64,000 bases of DNA from an uncultured Corynebacterium sp. (GTDB lineage Bacteria > Actinomycetota > Actinomycetes > Mycobacteriales > Mycobacteriaceae), in assembly GCA_943914465.1 (NCBI GenBank), contig CALUCD010000007.1, positions 62,001-126,000 on the forward strand, read 5' to 3'. The notes under the pieces are model-generated. The model saw only the letters and a list, made by a program, of their open reading frames with translations, had not been told where the DNA came from and did no database searches. This document shows positions 16,945-26,418 of this stretch, in pieces. A program made the translations under genes and the position numbers. The number at the start of each line of letters is the position of its first letter. Within the stretch, counting starts at the first letter, position 1.

Positions 16945-18357
16945 GTGAGTAATGAACATTTTGACGTTGTTGTCCTTGGCGCGGGCCCCGGTGGCTACGT
17001 TGCCGCTATTCGTGCAGCTCAGCTTGGTAAGAAAGTGGCTGTAATTGAGAAGCAGTATTGGGGCGGTGTTTGCCTCAATGTGGGCTGTATTCCCTCGAAG
17101 TCGCTGATTAAAAACGCCGAGGTCGCCGAGATTTTCAAACACGAAGCGAAAAGCTTCGGCATTAAAGGCGACGTCGAGTTTGATTACCCGGACGCCCACC
17201 GGCGTTCCCGACAGGTGTCCGACAAGATTGTTGGCGGCGTGCACTATTTGATGAAGAAGAACAAGATCCAGGAGATCAATGGCCTGGGCACGTTCAAAGA
17301 CGCCTCCACCATTGAGATCACAGAGGGCGATGACAAGGGCAAGGTCGTTACCTTTGATGACTGCATTATCGCGACCGGCTCCGTGGTGCGCACCTTGCCC
17401 GGCATTGAGCTTTCAGACAACGTGGTCTCCTACGAGGAACAGATCCTCAACCCTGAGGCGCCGGAGAAGATGGTCATCGTCGGCGCTGGCGCAATTGGCA
17501 TGGAGTTCGCCTACGTGCTGTCGAACTACGGGGTAGACGTCACCGTGGTCGAGTACATGGACCGCGTGCTGCCGAATGAGGACAAGGATGTCTCCAAGGA
17601 GATCGCGAAGCGCTACAAGAAGCTCGGCGTGAAGCTGCTCACCGGCCACGCCACCACTGCGGTGCGCGACAACGGAGACTCCGTCGAGGTGGACATCAAG
17701 AAGAACGACTCCGACCAAACCGAAACACTCACCGTTGACCGCGTCATGATCTCGGTTGGGTTCGCACCCCGTGTTGAGGGCTTCGGCCTCGAGAACATCG
17801 GTGTGGAGCTCACAGATCGCGGTGCGATCGCCATCGATGAGCGGATGCGCACCAACGTCGAGCACATTTATGCGATTGGCGACGTCACTGCCAAGCTCCA
17901 GCTCGCACACGTTGCGGAAGCGCAAGGCATCATCGCCGCGGAAACGATCGCCGATGCGGAAACCCTCGAGATTGAGGACTACTTGATGACGCCGCGCGCG
18001 ACCTTCTGCAACCCGCAGGTCGCATCCATGGGGTACACCGAGGAGCAGGCGAAGGAGAAGTGGCCTGACCGTGACATCAAGGTGGCAACCTTCCCATTCA
18101 CCGCGAACGGCAAGGCAGTCGGCCTGAACGAGACCGCTGGCTTTGGCAAGCTCGTGGCAGACGCCGAGTTCGGTGAGATCCTGGGTTGTCACCTCGTCGG
18201 CGCGAACGTCTCCGAACTCATGCCGGAGGTCGTGCTCGCGCAGCGCTTCGACCTCACCGCCGCCGAAATTGCGCGCTCAATCCACATTCACCCCACACTC
18301 TCCGAGGTGCTTAAGGAGATCGCGCACGGTGTCGAAGGGCACATGATCAACCTGTAA
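16945..18357 (+). CDS. lpd: Dihydrolipoyl dehydrogenase
   Basis: A 470-aa FAD flavoprotein, the E3 component of pyruvate and 2-oxoglutarate dehydrogenase complexes. The FAD motif GAGPGG is near residue 12, the redox disulfide is C43/C48 in GGVCLNVGCIPSK, the NAD-binding GAGAIGMEFA lies mid-protein, and the C-terminal catalytic pair is in HIHPTLSE. Start is GTG at 16945; a TTG two codons earlier is possible. As in other corynebacteria, lpd stands alone rather than with E1/E2 genes. A strong terminator follows directly. Confidence 0.95.
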   Translation: MSNEHFDVVVLGAGPGGYVAAIRAAQLGKKVAVIEKQYWGGVCLNVGCIPSKSLIKNAEVAEIFKHEAKSFGIKGDVEFDYPDAHRRSRQVSDKIVGGVHYLMKKNKIQEINGLGTFKDASTIEITEGDDKGKVVTFDDCIIATGSVVRTLPGIELSDNVVSYEEQILNPEAPEKMVIVGAGAIGMEFAYVLSNYGVDVTVVEYMDRVLPNEDKDVSKEIAKRYKKLGVKLLTGHATTAVRDNGDSVEVDIKKNDSDQTETLTVDRVMISVGFAPRVEGFGLENIGVELTDRGAIAIDERMRTNVEHIYAIGDVTAKLQLAHVAEAQGIIAAETIADAETLEIEDYLMTPRATFCNPQVASMGYTEEQAKEKWPDRDIKVATFPFTANGKAVGLNETAGFGKLVADAEFGEILGCHLVGANVSELMPEVVLAQRFDLTAAEIARSIHIHPTLSEVLKEIAHGVEGHMINL

Positions 18358-18380
18358 GGCTTTGCCATCTTGCACAGCAC

Positions 18381-18417
18381 AAAAAGGTGCCGCCCCGGTG
18401 AGGGGCGGCACCTTTTT
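18381..18417. terminator. Bidirectional intrinsic terminator after lpd
   Basis: A perfect 16-bp stem (18381-18396 with 18402-18417) has a five-base loop, with an A-run on the left and a T-run on the right. It can end both lpd and the convergent SRPBCC gene. Confidence 0.95.
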
Positions 18418-18433
18418 AGACGTCGACAAGCAG

Positions 18434-18898
18434 CTAGCTCCCGGAGACGGCCGCAGCGAGCGAGTCGAGGGATTTTGCCAAGAAGTCGTCGTCGAACTTC
18501 TCTGACATCTTGCGTACGTTGTCCAATTCGATCTCATCACGCTGGTAGGTCAAGGTGACCTGGGTGTTGTCAGCGTCGATCGGTTCGAGCTCATACAGCC
18601 ACTTCGCGCCAACCTTGACCTGCGCGGTGGTGTTCTCGACATTCTTCCAGCCAATTACTCGGTCTTCCTGGAACGCGAACACCTCGTTGGTGGTCTGGTA
18701 GTCACCGTCTTCCTTGGTCATGTTCATGGTGAACGTGTCGCCGACGTTCTTGATGCGCTCACCGTGATCAGCGGATTGGACCATGCCGGAGCCGTCGGTC
18801 TCGGCGTGACGCTGAGGGTTAGAGAGAATATCGAAGATCTCTTTAGCTGGGGCGTCAATCTGGCGGGTAGCGGAGTTTGAAGTCGTGGTATCAGACAT
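18434..18898 (-). CDS. SRPBCC (START-like) family protein
   Basis: A 154-aa polyketide-cyclase/START-like protein, with an IDAPAKEIFDILSNP opening and the usual alternating strand pattern ending in a long helix (about 125-150). Proteins of this fold bind small hydrophobic ligands. No ligand can be inferred. The ATG at 18898 gives a standard-length family member; the frame stays open to 19831 but the extra part has no protein-like character and would overlap sdhC. It is convergent with lpd. Confidence 0.8.
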   Translation of the reverse strand: MSDTTTSNSATRQIDAPAKEIFDILSNPQRHAETDGSGMVQSADHGERIKNVGDTFTMNMTKEDGDYQTTNEVFAFQEDRVIGWKNVENTTAQVKVGAKWLYELEPIDADNTQVTLTYQRDEIELDNVRKMSEKFDDDFLAKSLDSLAAAVSGS

Positions 18899-19216
18899 GC
18901 GCCCCACGATACAGAAGAAGCGCAAACGCCGGTTGCTGCCGATAACGCGCACATATGCCGAGGTTAGTGCGTACTTACCAACGAAAGGATGACACCCAAC
19001 GGGGTCAAGGGAGTGGATTTTGCCCGATCGGTGCCTGGCGGTGGTGCAAATCACATCTGGTGTGCGCGGTGCCAATATCCTCTCATTACGGGCCGTGAGG
19101 CGGGACCGGCACCGTGTGCGGGCGGGCGAGCGGAGCGGAAAGCGTGAACTGCCTGGGCACCCAACTATGTGCACAGCGGGCGCGTTCCTTAAAGTGAAAG
19201 CAACACTGGAGGTGCC
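18899..19216. other. 318-bp divergent spacer upstream of sdhCAB
   Basis: No gene is seen here. A -10-like TATCCT lies at 19076-19081, which would give a leader of about 130 bases, and GGAGG sits before the sdhC start. A GTG-CAAAT-CAC sequence near 19046 has only part of a CRP/GlxR half-site pair and is not called as a site. Confidence 0.5.
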
Positions 19217-19990
19217 ATGACTGTACAAAACGCAGAACGTGATTCCATTCGTCACGGAAAAATCAATGAAGCGCCGCTGCGCGAGCGGCCATCGTTTCCC
19301 ACTTGGGCCGTAAAACTCACCATGGCCATCACCGGCCTGATTTTCGGCCTGTTCGTGCTCGGTCACATGGTGGGCAACCTGAAAATCTTCATGCCGCTCA
19401 ACCCGAACGGTGTCGCGCCGATCGATGAATACGGCGAGTTCCTGCGCACGCTCGGTGAACCGCTGTTCCCACGCGAAGGATTCCTCTGGATCCTCCGCAT
19501 CATCCTGCTTGCTTGCCTTGTGCTGCATGTCTGGGGCGCGTTCACCCTTCGCGGCCGGGCAGCGAAGTCCCGTGGCAAGTTCAAACGCACGAACCTCATG
19601 GGTGGCTGGCAGTCCACCGCAACACGTTGGATGCTGGCAACAGGCGTTATCCTGCTGCTCTTCATCATTTTCCACCTGCTCGACATGACCTTCGGTGAAG
19701 TCGTGGCATCGAACGAGTTCGTCCACGGTGCGGTGCGCAATAACCTGCTGGCAACCTTCGCGCCGGAGCGCTGGTTTGTGACCTTGTTCTATGTCCTTGC
19801 CATGCTCGCCCTCGCGCTGCACCTGACTCACGGCGTCTACCTCGCGGTCTCTGACCTCGGGTGGCTCGGTGAGCGCGGCCGCGGTCTGATGGTGGTCTTG
19901 GCGTATGTCCTGCCGTTCATCGTTGTCGTTGGCAACATCGTGATGCCGATCGCCATTGCACTCGGCTGGGTGCCGGAATTCTCGCGCTAA
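19217..19990 (+). CDS. sdhC: Succinate dehydrogenase cytochrome b subunit
   Basis: A 257-aa membrane anchor with five hydrophobic segments, the single-subunit diheme cytochrome b558 type found in Bacillus and corynebacteria. Histidines suited to heme ligation occur in the helices (FVLGHMVGN, CLVLHVWG, IIFHLLD, LALHLTHG). It carries electrons from SdhB to menaquinone. The ATG at 19217 has GGAGG upstream. It is the first gene of sdhCAB; sdhA follows after 21 bp. Confidence 0.93.
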   Translation: MTVQNAERDSIRHGKINEAPLRERPSFPTWAVKLTMAITGLIFGLFVLGHMVGNLKIFMPLNPNGVAPIDEYGEFLRTLGEPLFPREGFLWILRIILLACLVLHVWGAFTLRGRAAKSRGKFKRTNLMGGWQSTATRWMLATGVILLLFIIFHLLDMTFGEVVASNEFVHGAVRNNLLATFAPERWFVTLFYVLAMLALALHLTHGVYLAVSDLGWLGERGRGLMVVLAYVLPFIVVVGNIVMPIAIALGWVPEFSR

Positions 19991-20011
19991 CGCTGATTAG
20001 GAGAAACATCA

Positions 20012-22096
20012 ATGACTACCTCAATTAACACGGGCAAGGGCGCTTCCGGCTCTGAGCAGAACGCAAAACAAGACACCGCCACAACCGGCAAGGGTGCCGG
20101 TATCCAAGCTGAGTTCCGTCAGCCGCAATCCGTCGTCGCTGGTGTGACGTTGGGCGAGATCCTTTCCGCCTCCGAGCCGAACCGCGACGAAGTGCGGATG
20201 CGCGACATGTGGGAATGGCAAAAAGACCACATGAATCTGGTCTCCCCGCTCAACCGCCGCAAGTTCACGGTGTTGGTGGTTGGCACCGGCCTTTCCGGCG
20301 GCGCGGCCGCAGCGGCACTCGGCGAGCTGGGCTACAACGTCAAGGTTTTCACCTACCACGACGCGCCGCGCCGTGCGCACTCCATCGCTGCCCAGGGTGG
20401 TGTCAACTCCGCTCGTGGCAAGAAGGTCGACAACGACGGTGCCTACCGTCACGCCAAAGACACTGTCAAGGGCGGTGACTACCGCTGCCGCGAATCGGAC
20501 TGCTGGCGTCTGGCTATCGAGTCGGTCCGCGTCATCGACCACATGAACGCAATTGGCGCGCCGTTCGCCCGCGAGTACGGCGGCACGCTGGCCACGCGTT
20601 CCTTCGGTGGTGTGCAAGTTTCTCGCACCTACTACACCCGCGGCCAAACAGGCCAGCAGCTGCAGCTGTCCACCGCGTCCGCGCTGCAGCGCCAGATCCA
20701 CTTGGGCAACGTGGAGATCTTCACCCACAACGACCTGATGGACCTCATCATCACCGAGGAAAACGGCAAAAAGCAGTGCAAAGGCATTGTCACCCGGAAC
20801 CTCATCACGGGTGCGATCACGCCGTTTACCGGCCACGCTGTCATCCTTGCCACTGGCGGGTACGGCAACGTGTACCACAAGACCACGCTGGCGAAGAACT
20901 CCAACGCCTCGGCGATCATGCGCGCCTATGAGCGCGGCGCTTACCTCGCCTCGCCGTGCTTTGTGCAGTTCCACCCGACCGGCCTGCCGGTCAACGCGAG
21001 GTGGCAGGCGAAGACGACGCTGATGTCGGAGTCGCTGCGTAACGACGGCCGAATTTGGACCCCGAAGGAAAAAGGCGACGACCGGGACCCGAAGGACATC
21101 CCGGAAGAAGAGCGCGATTACTTCCTGGAGCGCCGATACCCCGCGTTTGGCAACCTGGTGCCGCGTGACGTTGCGTCCCGCGCGATCTCCCAGCAGCTCA
21201 ACGCAGGCTACGGCGTGGGCCCGCTGCACAACTCCGCGTACCTGGACTTCACAGACGCGATCGAGCGCCTCGGTGAAGACACGATCCGTGAGCGCTACTC
21301 CAACCTGTTTGAGATGTACGAGGACTCCACTGGTGATGACCCGTACAAATCACCGATGCGCATCGCTCCGACCGTGCACTTCACCATGGGCGGACTGTGG
21401 ACCGACTTCAATGAGATGACCTCGATTGATGGCCTGTTCGCCGCTGGTGAGTGCTCGTGGACCTACCATGGTGCGAACCGTTTGGGTGCGAACTCGCTTT
21501 TGTCCGCGTCGGTTGATGGCTGGTTCACGCTGCCGTTCACGATCCCGAACTACCTGGCAAACCACCTCGGCGAGGAAGTGCTCTCGCTCGAGGCGCCCGA
21601 GGTGCACGAGGCGGTCACCCGGACCCAGGACATGATCGAGCGCCTGATGCGCATTGAGGGTCCGGAGCCACACGGGCCTGAGTACTACCACGAGCAGCTC
21701 GGTGACATTCTGTACGAGTTCTGCGGTGTGTCACGTACCGTGGAGGGCCTGCAACAGGGCATTGAGAAGATCCGTGCCCTGCGTGATGACTTCTGGCGAA
21801 ACCTGGCTATCCCCGGCTCGCCGAACGATATGAACCAGACCTTGGAGGCCGCAATCCGCCTTGTGGACTACATCAACCTGGGCGAGCTCATGTGCGTTGA
21901 CGCCCTGGACCGCGACGAATCCTGCGGTGCACACTACCGTATGGATCACCTCACCGATGACGGTGAGGCGGAGCGCGATGACGAGAACTGGTGCTTCGTG
22001 TCGGCGTGGGAGCCGGCCGGCGAGCGCGAGTTTATCCGCCACGCAGAACCCCTGTACTTCGATTCGATCCCGCTTCAGGCAAGGAACTACAAGTAA
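20012..22096 (+). CDS. sdhA: Succinate dehydrogenase flavoprotein subunit
   Basis: A 694-aa catalytic subunit oxidising succinate to fumarate. The FAD motif GTGLSGGAAA is near residue 92. The histidine for covalent FAD attachment is H123 in HSIAAQGG. FHPTGLP, HFTMGGLWTD and GANRLGANSLL follow in the canonical order. It has an N-terminal extension of about 85 residues, as usual in the corynebacterial type. AGGAGA precedes the start. Its stop overlaps the sdhB start by one base, so the two subunits are translationally coupled. Confidence 0.95.
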   Translation: MTTSINTGKGASGSEQNAKQDTATTGKGAGIQAEFRQPQSVVAGVTLGEILSASEPNRDEVRMRDMWEWQKDHMNLVSPLNRRKFTVLVVGTGLSGGAAAAALGELGYNVKVFTYHDAPRRAHSIAAQGGVNSARGKKVDNDGAYRHAKDTVKGGDYRCRESDCWRLAIESVRVIDHMNAIGAPFAREYGGTLATRSFGGVQVSRTYYTRGQTGQQLQLSTASALQRQIHLGNVEIFTHNDLMDLIITEENGKKQCKGIVTRNLITGAITPFTGHAVILATGGYGNVYHKTTLAKNSNASAIMRAYERGAYLASPCFVQFHPTGLPVNARWQAKTTLMSESLRNDGRIWTPKEKGDDRDPKDIPEEERDYFLERRYPAFGNLVPRDVASRAISQQLNAGYGVGPLHNSAYLDFTDAIERLGEDTIRERYSNLFEMYEDSTGDDPYKSPMRIAPTVHFTMGGLWTDFNEMTSIDGLFAAGECSWTYHGANRLGANSLLSASVDGWFTLPFTIPNYLANHLGEEVLSLEAPEVHEAVTRTQDMIERLMRIEGPEPHGPEYYHEQLGDILYEFCGVSRTVEGLQQGIEKIRALRDDFWRNLAIPGSPNDMNQTLEAAIRLVDYINLGELMCVDALDRDESCGAHYRMDHLTDDGEAERDDENWCFVSAWEPAGEREFIRHAEPLYFDSIPLQARNYK

Positions 22097-22845
22097 TGAA
22101 ACTCACCCTTGAGATCTGGCGTCAGGCCGGGCCCGACACTGCCGGGCACTTTGAAACTGTCCAGGTCGACGACGCTGTGGAGCAGATGTCGATTCTGGAG
22201 CTGCTCGACCACGTGAACAACATGTACGTCGAGGCTGGTAAAGAGCCGTTCACCTTCGCACATGACTGCCGTGAGGGCATCTGCGGCACCTGCGGCCTGA
22301 CCGTCAACGGTCGCCCGCACGGCGCCGGTCAGAACACCACCGCCTGCTTGCAGCGTTTGTTCAACTACAAAGACGGTGCCACGCTCAAGATTGAGCCGTT
22401 CCGCTCCGGCGCATTTCCTGTGATTAAGGACCTTGCTGTGGACCGCTCCGCGCTTGACCGTGTGATGGAGCAGGGCGGCTACATCTCCGTCAACGCAGGC
22501 ACTGCCCCGGATGCGGACACGCTGCACGTTAACCACCATGACGCGGAGCTCGCGCTTGACTACGCGGCGTGCATTGGGTGCGGCGCGTGTGTTGCGGCCT
22601 GCCCGAACGGTGCGGCGCACCTGTTTACCGGCGCGAAGTTGAAGCACCTGAAACTGCTTCCGCTGGGCCAGCAGGAACGCGCACGGCGCGCCCGCAAGAT
22701 GGTCGACGAGTTGGAGACCAACTTTGGCCACTGCTCGTTGTTCGGCGAATGCGCGGATGTGTGCCCGGCCGGGATTCCGCTTGACGCGGTCGGGGCGATC
22801 AACTCCGAGCGTGCCCGCGCGGCCTTCCGTGGTGGGGACAACTAA
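22096..22845 (+). CDS. sdhB: Succinate dehydrogenase iron-sulfur subunit
   Basis: A 249-aa electron-transfer subunit. The [2Fe-2S] motif is CREGICGTCG plus a later Cys in TTACLQ. The ferredoxin-type motifs CIGCGACVAACP and CSLFGECADVCP bind the other two clusters. The start ATG is the overlap codon with sdhA (TAATG); a longer upstream frame inside sdhA is rejected. It completes sdhCAB and passes electrons to the SdhC hemes. Confidence 0.95.
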   Translation: MKLTLEIWRQAGPDTAGHFETVQVDDAVEQMSILELLDHVNNMYVEAGKEPFTFAHDCREGICGTCGLTVNGRPHGAGQNTTACLQRLFNYKDGATLKIEPFRSGAFPVIKDLAVDRSALDRVMEQGGYISVNAGTAPDADTLHVNHHDAELALDYAACIGCGACVAACPNGAAHLFTGAKLKHLKLLPLGQQERARRARKMVDELETNFGHCSLFGECADVCPAGIPLDAVGAINSERARAAFRGGDN

Positions 22846-22909
22846 CCAACGAGCCCGGTAGCGGCTAGGTATAGTGACCGTAGAGTTACGCTGAAGAAAG
22901 GAATCAGCC

Positions 22910-23281
22910 ATGGCTTCCCATGACGCGGTAGCAGACATCCAGTCGGAGTCATTCCCCGGCTACCAGACCCAAATCCATGATGCCTACATCGAGGGCTACG
23001 ATCCGGTCTCGCTGGGTGCCCCGCACTCCTCGCTGGCGCGCCACTCCACCTGGGTGGCCATGGGCTTCATCCTGGCGTCCCTGTTCGGCCTCGGCATCCT
23101 GGTATGGGGAATTGGTGCTCACTTCGTTGGGTGGGGTGCGCAAGCCCAGGACGCATCGAACATCCTCATGATCCTCGGCGCCATCTGCTTGGTGGCGTGC
23201 CTGATTGTTGGGTTCGCCCTAATTTCACTTGGTCGGCGCGACTACAAGAATTACCGGAAGCAGACCGGTCGTAGGAACTAA
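22910..23281 (+). CDS. Conserved small membrane protein downstream of sdhB
   Basis: A 123-aa protein with two transmembrane segments (about 47-70 and 83-106), a polar N-terminus of about 45 residues and a basic C-terminus. GAAAGGA precedes the start. A TATAGT hexamer near 22870 in the 64-bp gap suggests it may have its own promoter besides read-through from sdhB. No family function is recognised. Its position next to SDH suggests a respiratory or membrane-assembly role, which is inference. Confidence 0.7.
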   Translation: MASHDAVADIQSESFPGYQTQIHDAYIEGYDPVSLGAPHSSLARHSTWVAMGFILASLFGLGILVWGIGAHFVGWGAQAQDASNILMILGAICLVACLIVGFALISLGRRDYKNYRKQTGRRN

Positions 23282-23305
23282 CTGCGCAGCAGCACGGCGC
23301 TCACC

Positions 23306-23347
23306 AATCTCCCAGTCTTACCGCATGTCTAGGCTGGGAGATTTTTT
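23306..23347 (+). terminator. Intrinsic terminator after the sdh-linked membrane protein
   Basis: Perfect 10-bp arms (23306-23315 and 23334-23343) enclose an 18-base loop and are followed by a T-run to 23347. Confidence 0.85.
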
Positions 23348-23383
23348 GGTTCCATTCAGGCGGCGAAGTCCTACCAGCAACGA

Positions 23384-23389
23384 TAAACT
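23384..23389 (+). promoter_or_regulatory. -10 hexamer, leaderless-type, for DoxX-like gene
   Basis: TAAACT ends seven bases before the ATG at 23397, with no Shine-Dalgarno sequence between. Confidence 0.4.
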
Positions 23390-23396
23390 CGCCTGC

Positions 23397-24473
23397 ATGA
23401 GTACGTCTGTGGCCAAGGACCCCGCACCCTCAACAGCAGCGCGCGTCGGCTGGTTCCTTCACTGGCTCGCCCGCATGCTCGTGTTCGTGATGGTGATGCC
23501 GTACGCGCTTGCGAAACTCGGGTTGGGGCAGATGGGTCAAGCAGATTACCCGGAGCTTTTGATCACGCTCGGCGAGAAATCCCCCATGGGGTTGTTGTGG
23601 ACGTTCATGGGGTTCTCACCAGTCATCCAATTTCTGGCGGGGTTAGTGGAGTTCATCGCGGGTGTGTTGGTGCTGTGGCGGCGCACCGCGTGGATTGGCG
23701 GCCTGATCGGCTTTCTTAGCCTGGGGGTGGTGTGGCTGCTCAACATGACGTTCGACGTCCCCGTCAAGGATCTCTCGGCGTTGCAGGCACTGCTCTTTTT
23801 GGCCATCCTCGCACCGTGGCTGCCGCGCCTGGTGCGTTTTGTGGTGGGCAAACCAACTGAGGAGCTGCAGGTGCCGCAAGTCATCACGAGCGAGCGCGTC
23901 CACCGGTTCACACAGTTCTTCCCTGCGCTGGTGACGGTCGTTGCGCTCGGTGGGGCGGGCTACGCAATGGTCGGTGGGATTCCGCGCGCGCTTGACCGCG
24001 AAGGCAGCGCGTTATCGGGCGTGTACGCGGTCTCCGGCGGCAGCACCCCACCAAACGCCCAGCTTGTCGACGACACCAGGTGGTCAACCATCGCCTTCGG
24101 CTCCTACGATGGCATCGAGGCGGGCAGCTTCTACAACGTGGAAGGCGAAACACCTGAGGGTGATTTCCACGGGCTTGCCACGCTGCGTCGCGTCAACGGT
24201 GATTTGCAGTTCGGTTTCTACACCCTGCGGGATGGGGGCGTGACCATCCAGCTCACCGCGCCGATGACGGATGACAAGGTGAACGCGGGGCCGCGTGGGC
24301 CGGTCGTCGAAACGCTTGAGTTCGCGCTTGAGAGCGAAACAGACGGTGACGGCGCTGCCGCCCATACGCTTGTGCCGCAGGAGGGTGAACCGGTCATATT
24401 AACGCCGCAGCTGCTGGGGACCACGCTTGTCGATCAGCCGTTTACCTGGAGGTCGCGCCCGCTGAACCGTTAG
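23397..24473 (+). CDS. DoxX-like integral membrane protein with C-terminal extracytoplasmic domain
   Basis: A 358-aa protein. Four membrane segments (about 15-35, 65-90, 92-112 and 120-140) form a DoxX-like bundle. A further segment follows near 175-195, then a hydrophilic domain of about 160 residues. The soluble part has regular beta-rich sequence and no recognised motif. The ATG at 23397 is chosen because the upstream open frame runs through the terminator of the preceding gene. Function is unknown; DoxX relatives are linked to redox or thiol stress. Confidence 0.65.
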   Translation: MSTSVAKDPAPSTAARVGWFLHWLARMLVFVMVMPYALAKLGLGQMGQADYPELLITLGEKSPMGLLWTFMGFSPVIQFLAGLVEFIAGVLVLWRRTAWIGGLIGFLSLGVVWLLNMTFDVPVKDLSALQALLFLAILAPWLPRLVRFVVGKPTEELQVPQVITSERVHRFTQFFPALVTVVALGGAGYAMVGGIPRALDREGSALSGVYAVSGGSTPPNAQLVDDTRWSTIAFGSYDGIEAGSFYNVEGETPEGDFHGLATLRRVNGDLQFGFYTLRDGGVTIQLTAPMTDDKVNAGPRGPVVETLEFALESETDGDGAAAHTLVPQEGEPVILTPQLLGTTLVDQPFTWRSRPLNR

Positions 24474-24499
24474 TGGCGTTTTATGTCGACGACGCCTGA

Positions 24500-24505
24500 T
24501 TTAAT
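24500..24505 (+). promoter_or_regulatory. -10 hexamer, leaderless-type, for DUF445 gene
   Basis: TTTAAT ends seven bases before the ATG at 24513. This spacing is one reason to prefer that start over the ATG at 24483. Confidence 0.35.
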
Positions 24506-24512
24506 CGTGGGT

Positions 24513-25790
24513 ATGAGTAATCAGGTGATGCCGTCGCCAAGCAATGAGGCGCAACGGCGCGCAGTGCTGCGAACCCACAAAATCGCAGTGACCAGCTTGC
24601 TTGCGTTGATGGCTGCGATTTTTCTCGCCTGCTCCTGGTGGCAATCCCAGGGCACGGCACCCGCATGGGTGGGGTATGTGCGGGCGGCAACGGAGGCCGG
24701 GATGGTCGGTGGTCTGGCTGACTGGTTTGCTGTGACCGCGTTGTTCAAGTACCCGATGGGCATCCCAATTCCGCACACGGCGATCATTCCGAATAAGAAG
24801 GATCAAGTCGCCGATGTGCTCAGCGAGTTTGTCAGCGAAAACTTCCTCAACGCCCGCACGATCACCGACAAGGTGATGGAGGCCGGCATCCCGCAGCGCC
24901 TGGGCACGTGGCTGGCTAAACCAGCGAACGCAGAGCGTGTGAGTGAAGAGGTGGGCACTTTCGCGGTACGGATTGTCCGGGGGATTGACCCACAAGAGGC
25001 AGAAGCGTTCATTCACACGCACGTGGTGAGCAAGGCCGCGGAGCCGATTTGGGGTCCACCGGCAGGCCGGTTGCTTGAGGGATTCATTGCAGACGGTCAT
25101 GTTGAACCGCTCGTGGATGACGTGGTCACTTGGGGGCGTAAAAAACTGCGGGGAATGGAAGACAGCATCATCACCATGATTGATGAGCGAATGCCAACGT
25201 GGGCGCCGAAATTCGCCAAAGAGCTGGTGGGGGAGCGGGTGTACAAGGAATTGGTGGATTTCATGCGCGAGGTGGACACCAACCCCGACCATGAGGCCCG
25301 CCGCGCAATCCGTCGCACGATCTACCAGTTCTCCCAGGATCTGCAGTTTGATGGGGAGACGATCACCCGGGTGGAACAGCTCAAAGCAGACATCATGGGT
25401 TCCAACGCCGTCGCGGGTGCGGCGTCGGGTATTTGGGAGCGGTTTGGGCAGATGCTTGTAGACGCAGCATCAGACCCCACCTCAACCCTGCGCATGAAGA
25501 TCACCTCCGCCGCGTCAGACTGGGGTGAGCGGCTCGTGCACGACGGGGAGGTTCGCCGTGAGGCGGAAGAACGCCTGCGCAAGGCAACGCTGTTCGCGGC
25601 GGAAAACGGTGCCGGGCAGATTGTAGGCATCATTTCGGAGACCATTCAGCGCTGGGATGGCAACGAAGCAGCCGACAAGATTGAACTGATGGTGGGCAAG
25701 GATCTGCAGTTCATTCGGCTCAACGGCACGATCGTCGGTGCGTTGGCGGGATTAGTTATTTACACTGTCTCTCAGATCTTGTTCTTCTGA
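24513..25790 (+). CDS. DUF445 (YjiN-like) membrane protein
   Basis: A 425-aa protein with the DUF445 layout: an N-terminal membrane segment (about 24-42), the conserved GMVGGLADWFAVTALF stretch, a long soluble region of about 330 residues with amphipathic helices, and a C-terminal hydrophobic segment. The family is widespread and has no established biochemical function. An alternative ATG at 24483 would add ten residues. Confidence 0.8.
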   Translation: MSNQVMPSPSNEAQRRAVLRTHKIAVTSLLALMAAIFLACSWWQSQGTAPAWVGYVRAATEAGMVGGLADWFAVTALFKYPMGIPIPHTAIIPNKKDQVADVLSEFVSENFLNARTITDKVMEAGIPQRLGTWLAKPANAERVSEEVGTFAVRIVRGIDPQEAEAFIHTHVVSKAAEPIWGPPAGRLLEGFIADGHVEPLVDDVVTWGRKKLRGMEDSIITMIDERMPTWAPKFAKELVGERVYKELVDFMREVDTNPDHEARRAIRRTIYQFSQDLQFDGETITRVEQLKADIMGSNAVAGAASGIWERFGQMLVDAASDPTSTLRMKITSAASDWGERLVHDGEVRREAEERLRKATLFAAENGAGQIVGIISETIQRWDGNEAADKIELMVGKDLQFIRLNGTIVGALAGLVIYTVSQILFF

Positions 25791-25836
25791 TAACGCGAGA
25801 CGTTTATCTCAAAGCTAAGAATCTAAGGAGGCGGCT

Positions 25837-26418
25837 ATGTCCGACTACACCCCGAAGAATGAAGACGCGCCGAAGACTGGCGCTAACAGCGATGCGCGCA
25901 CCGATGCGCAATCGAACCCGGAGACACAGGAAGCGCGCGCCAACCTGCGCGAGGCGGGGGATGCAATCCTCGCAGCTGGTTCTGCAATCGGCGCGGCCCT
26001 TGGCAAATTCGCCGAGGGGCTGCCGGACCGATTCAAGAATGCGTCTGACAGTGCGCGTGAAACCCTCAACGCAGCCACCACAGAGGGAGAGGTCCGCTCG
26101 GTTGCGGCCAACTTCACCAACGAGGCGGAGAAGGTCTTCAACTCGCTGCGTGAGCGGGACCTGAAGTTCACCGAAGACGCAAAGGCGAAGTTGAGCAGCA
26201 CGATCACTGACATTCGCTCGTCGTTCAACGACCGGATGGACAAGGCTGACACCAGCGGAGCAGACAGCACGATTAGCGAGCTGCGTTCCCGCTTCGACGA
26301 CCTGGTTGACCGCGTGCAGAAGCAGTTCACTGGGGACGACAACGCTGCGCACAACACCAAGCACGGGGACGTGATCGACGGCGAGGTTGTAGAAACGGAT
26401 ACCACCGAGAAGCCATGA
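25837..26418 (+). CDS. Conserved actinobacterial coiled-coil protein (CGLAU_01105-like)
   Basis: A 193-aa soluble, strongly charged protein. The N-terminal 30 residues are Asp/Asn/Ala-rich, and residues 30-165 are predicted helical with apolipoprotein-like repeats (for example ANFTNEAEKVFNSLRE and SELRSRFDDLVDRV). No cysteines and no signal peptide. AAGGAGG precedes the ATG. The stop overlaps the DUF2516 start by four bases, so the pair is one operon. I recognise the type only as a conserved corynebacterial hypothetical. Confidence 0.7.
   Translation: MSDYTPKNEDAPKTGANSDARTDAQSNPETQEARANLREAGDAILAAGSAIGAALGKFAEGLPDRFKNASDSARETLNAATTEGEVRSVAANFTNEAEKVFNSLRERDLKFTEDAKAKLSSTITDIRSSFNDRMDKADTSGADSTISELRSRFDDLVDRVQKQFTGDDNAAHNTKHGDVIDGEVVETDTTEKP

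Noticed and set aside
17413..18192. 259-codon minus-strand open frame inside lpd
   Set aside because: Shadow of lpd; no motif, no ribosome site, and sense-strand conservation is clear.
19040..19057. Possible GlxR/CRP-type site before sdhC
   Set aside because: Only one half (TCACA) fits; the partner half at the required six-base spacing does not match TGTGA.
18899..19831. Long minus-strand open frame extending the SRPBCC gene upstream through the sdhC region
   Set aside because: It overlaps sdhC entirely, has no protein-like composition, and the SRPBCC family length is met by starting at 18898.
20021..21229. 402-codon minus-strand open frame inside sdhA
   Set aside because: It is antisense to the highly conserved sdhA. 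It arises because GC-rich third positions remove stop codons on the opposite strand.
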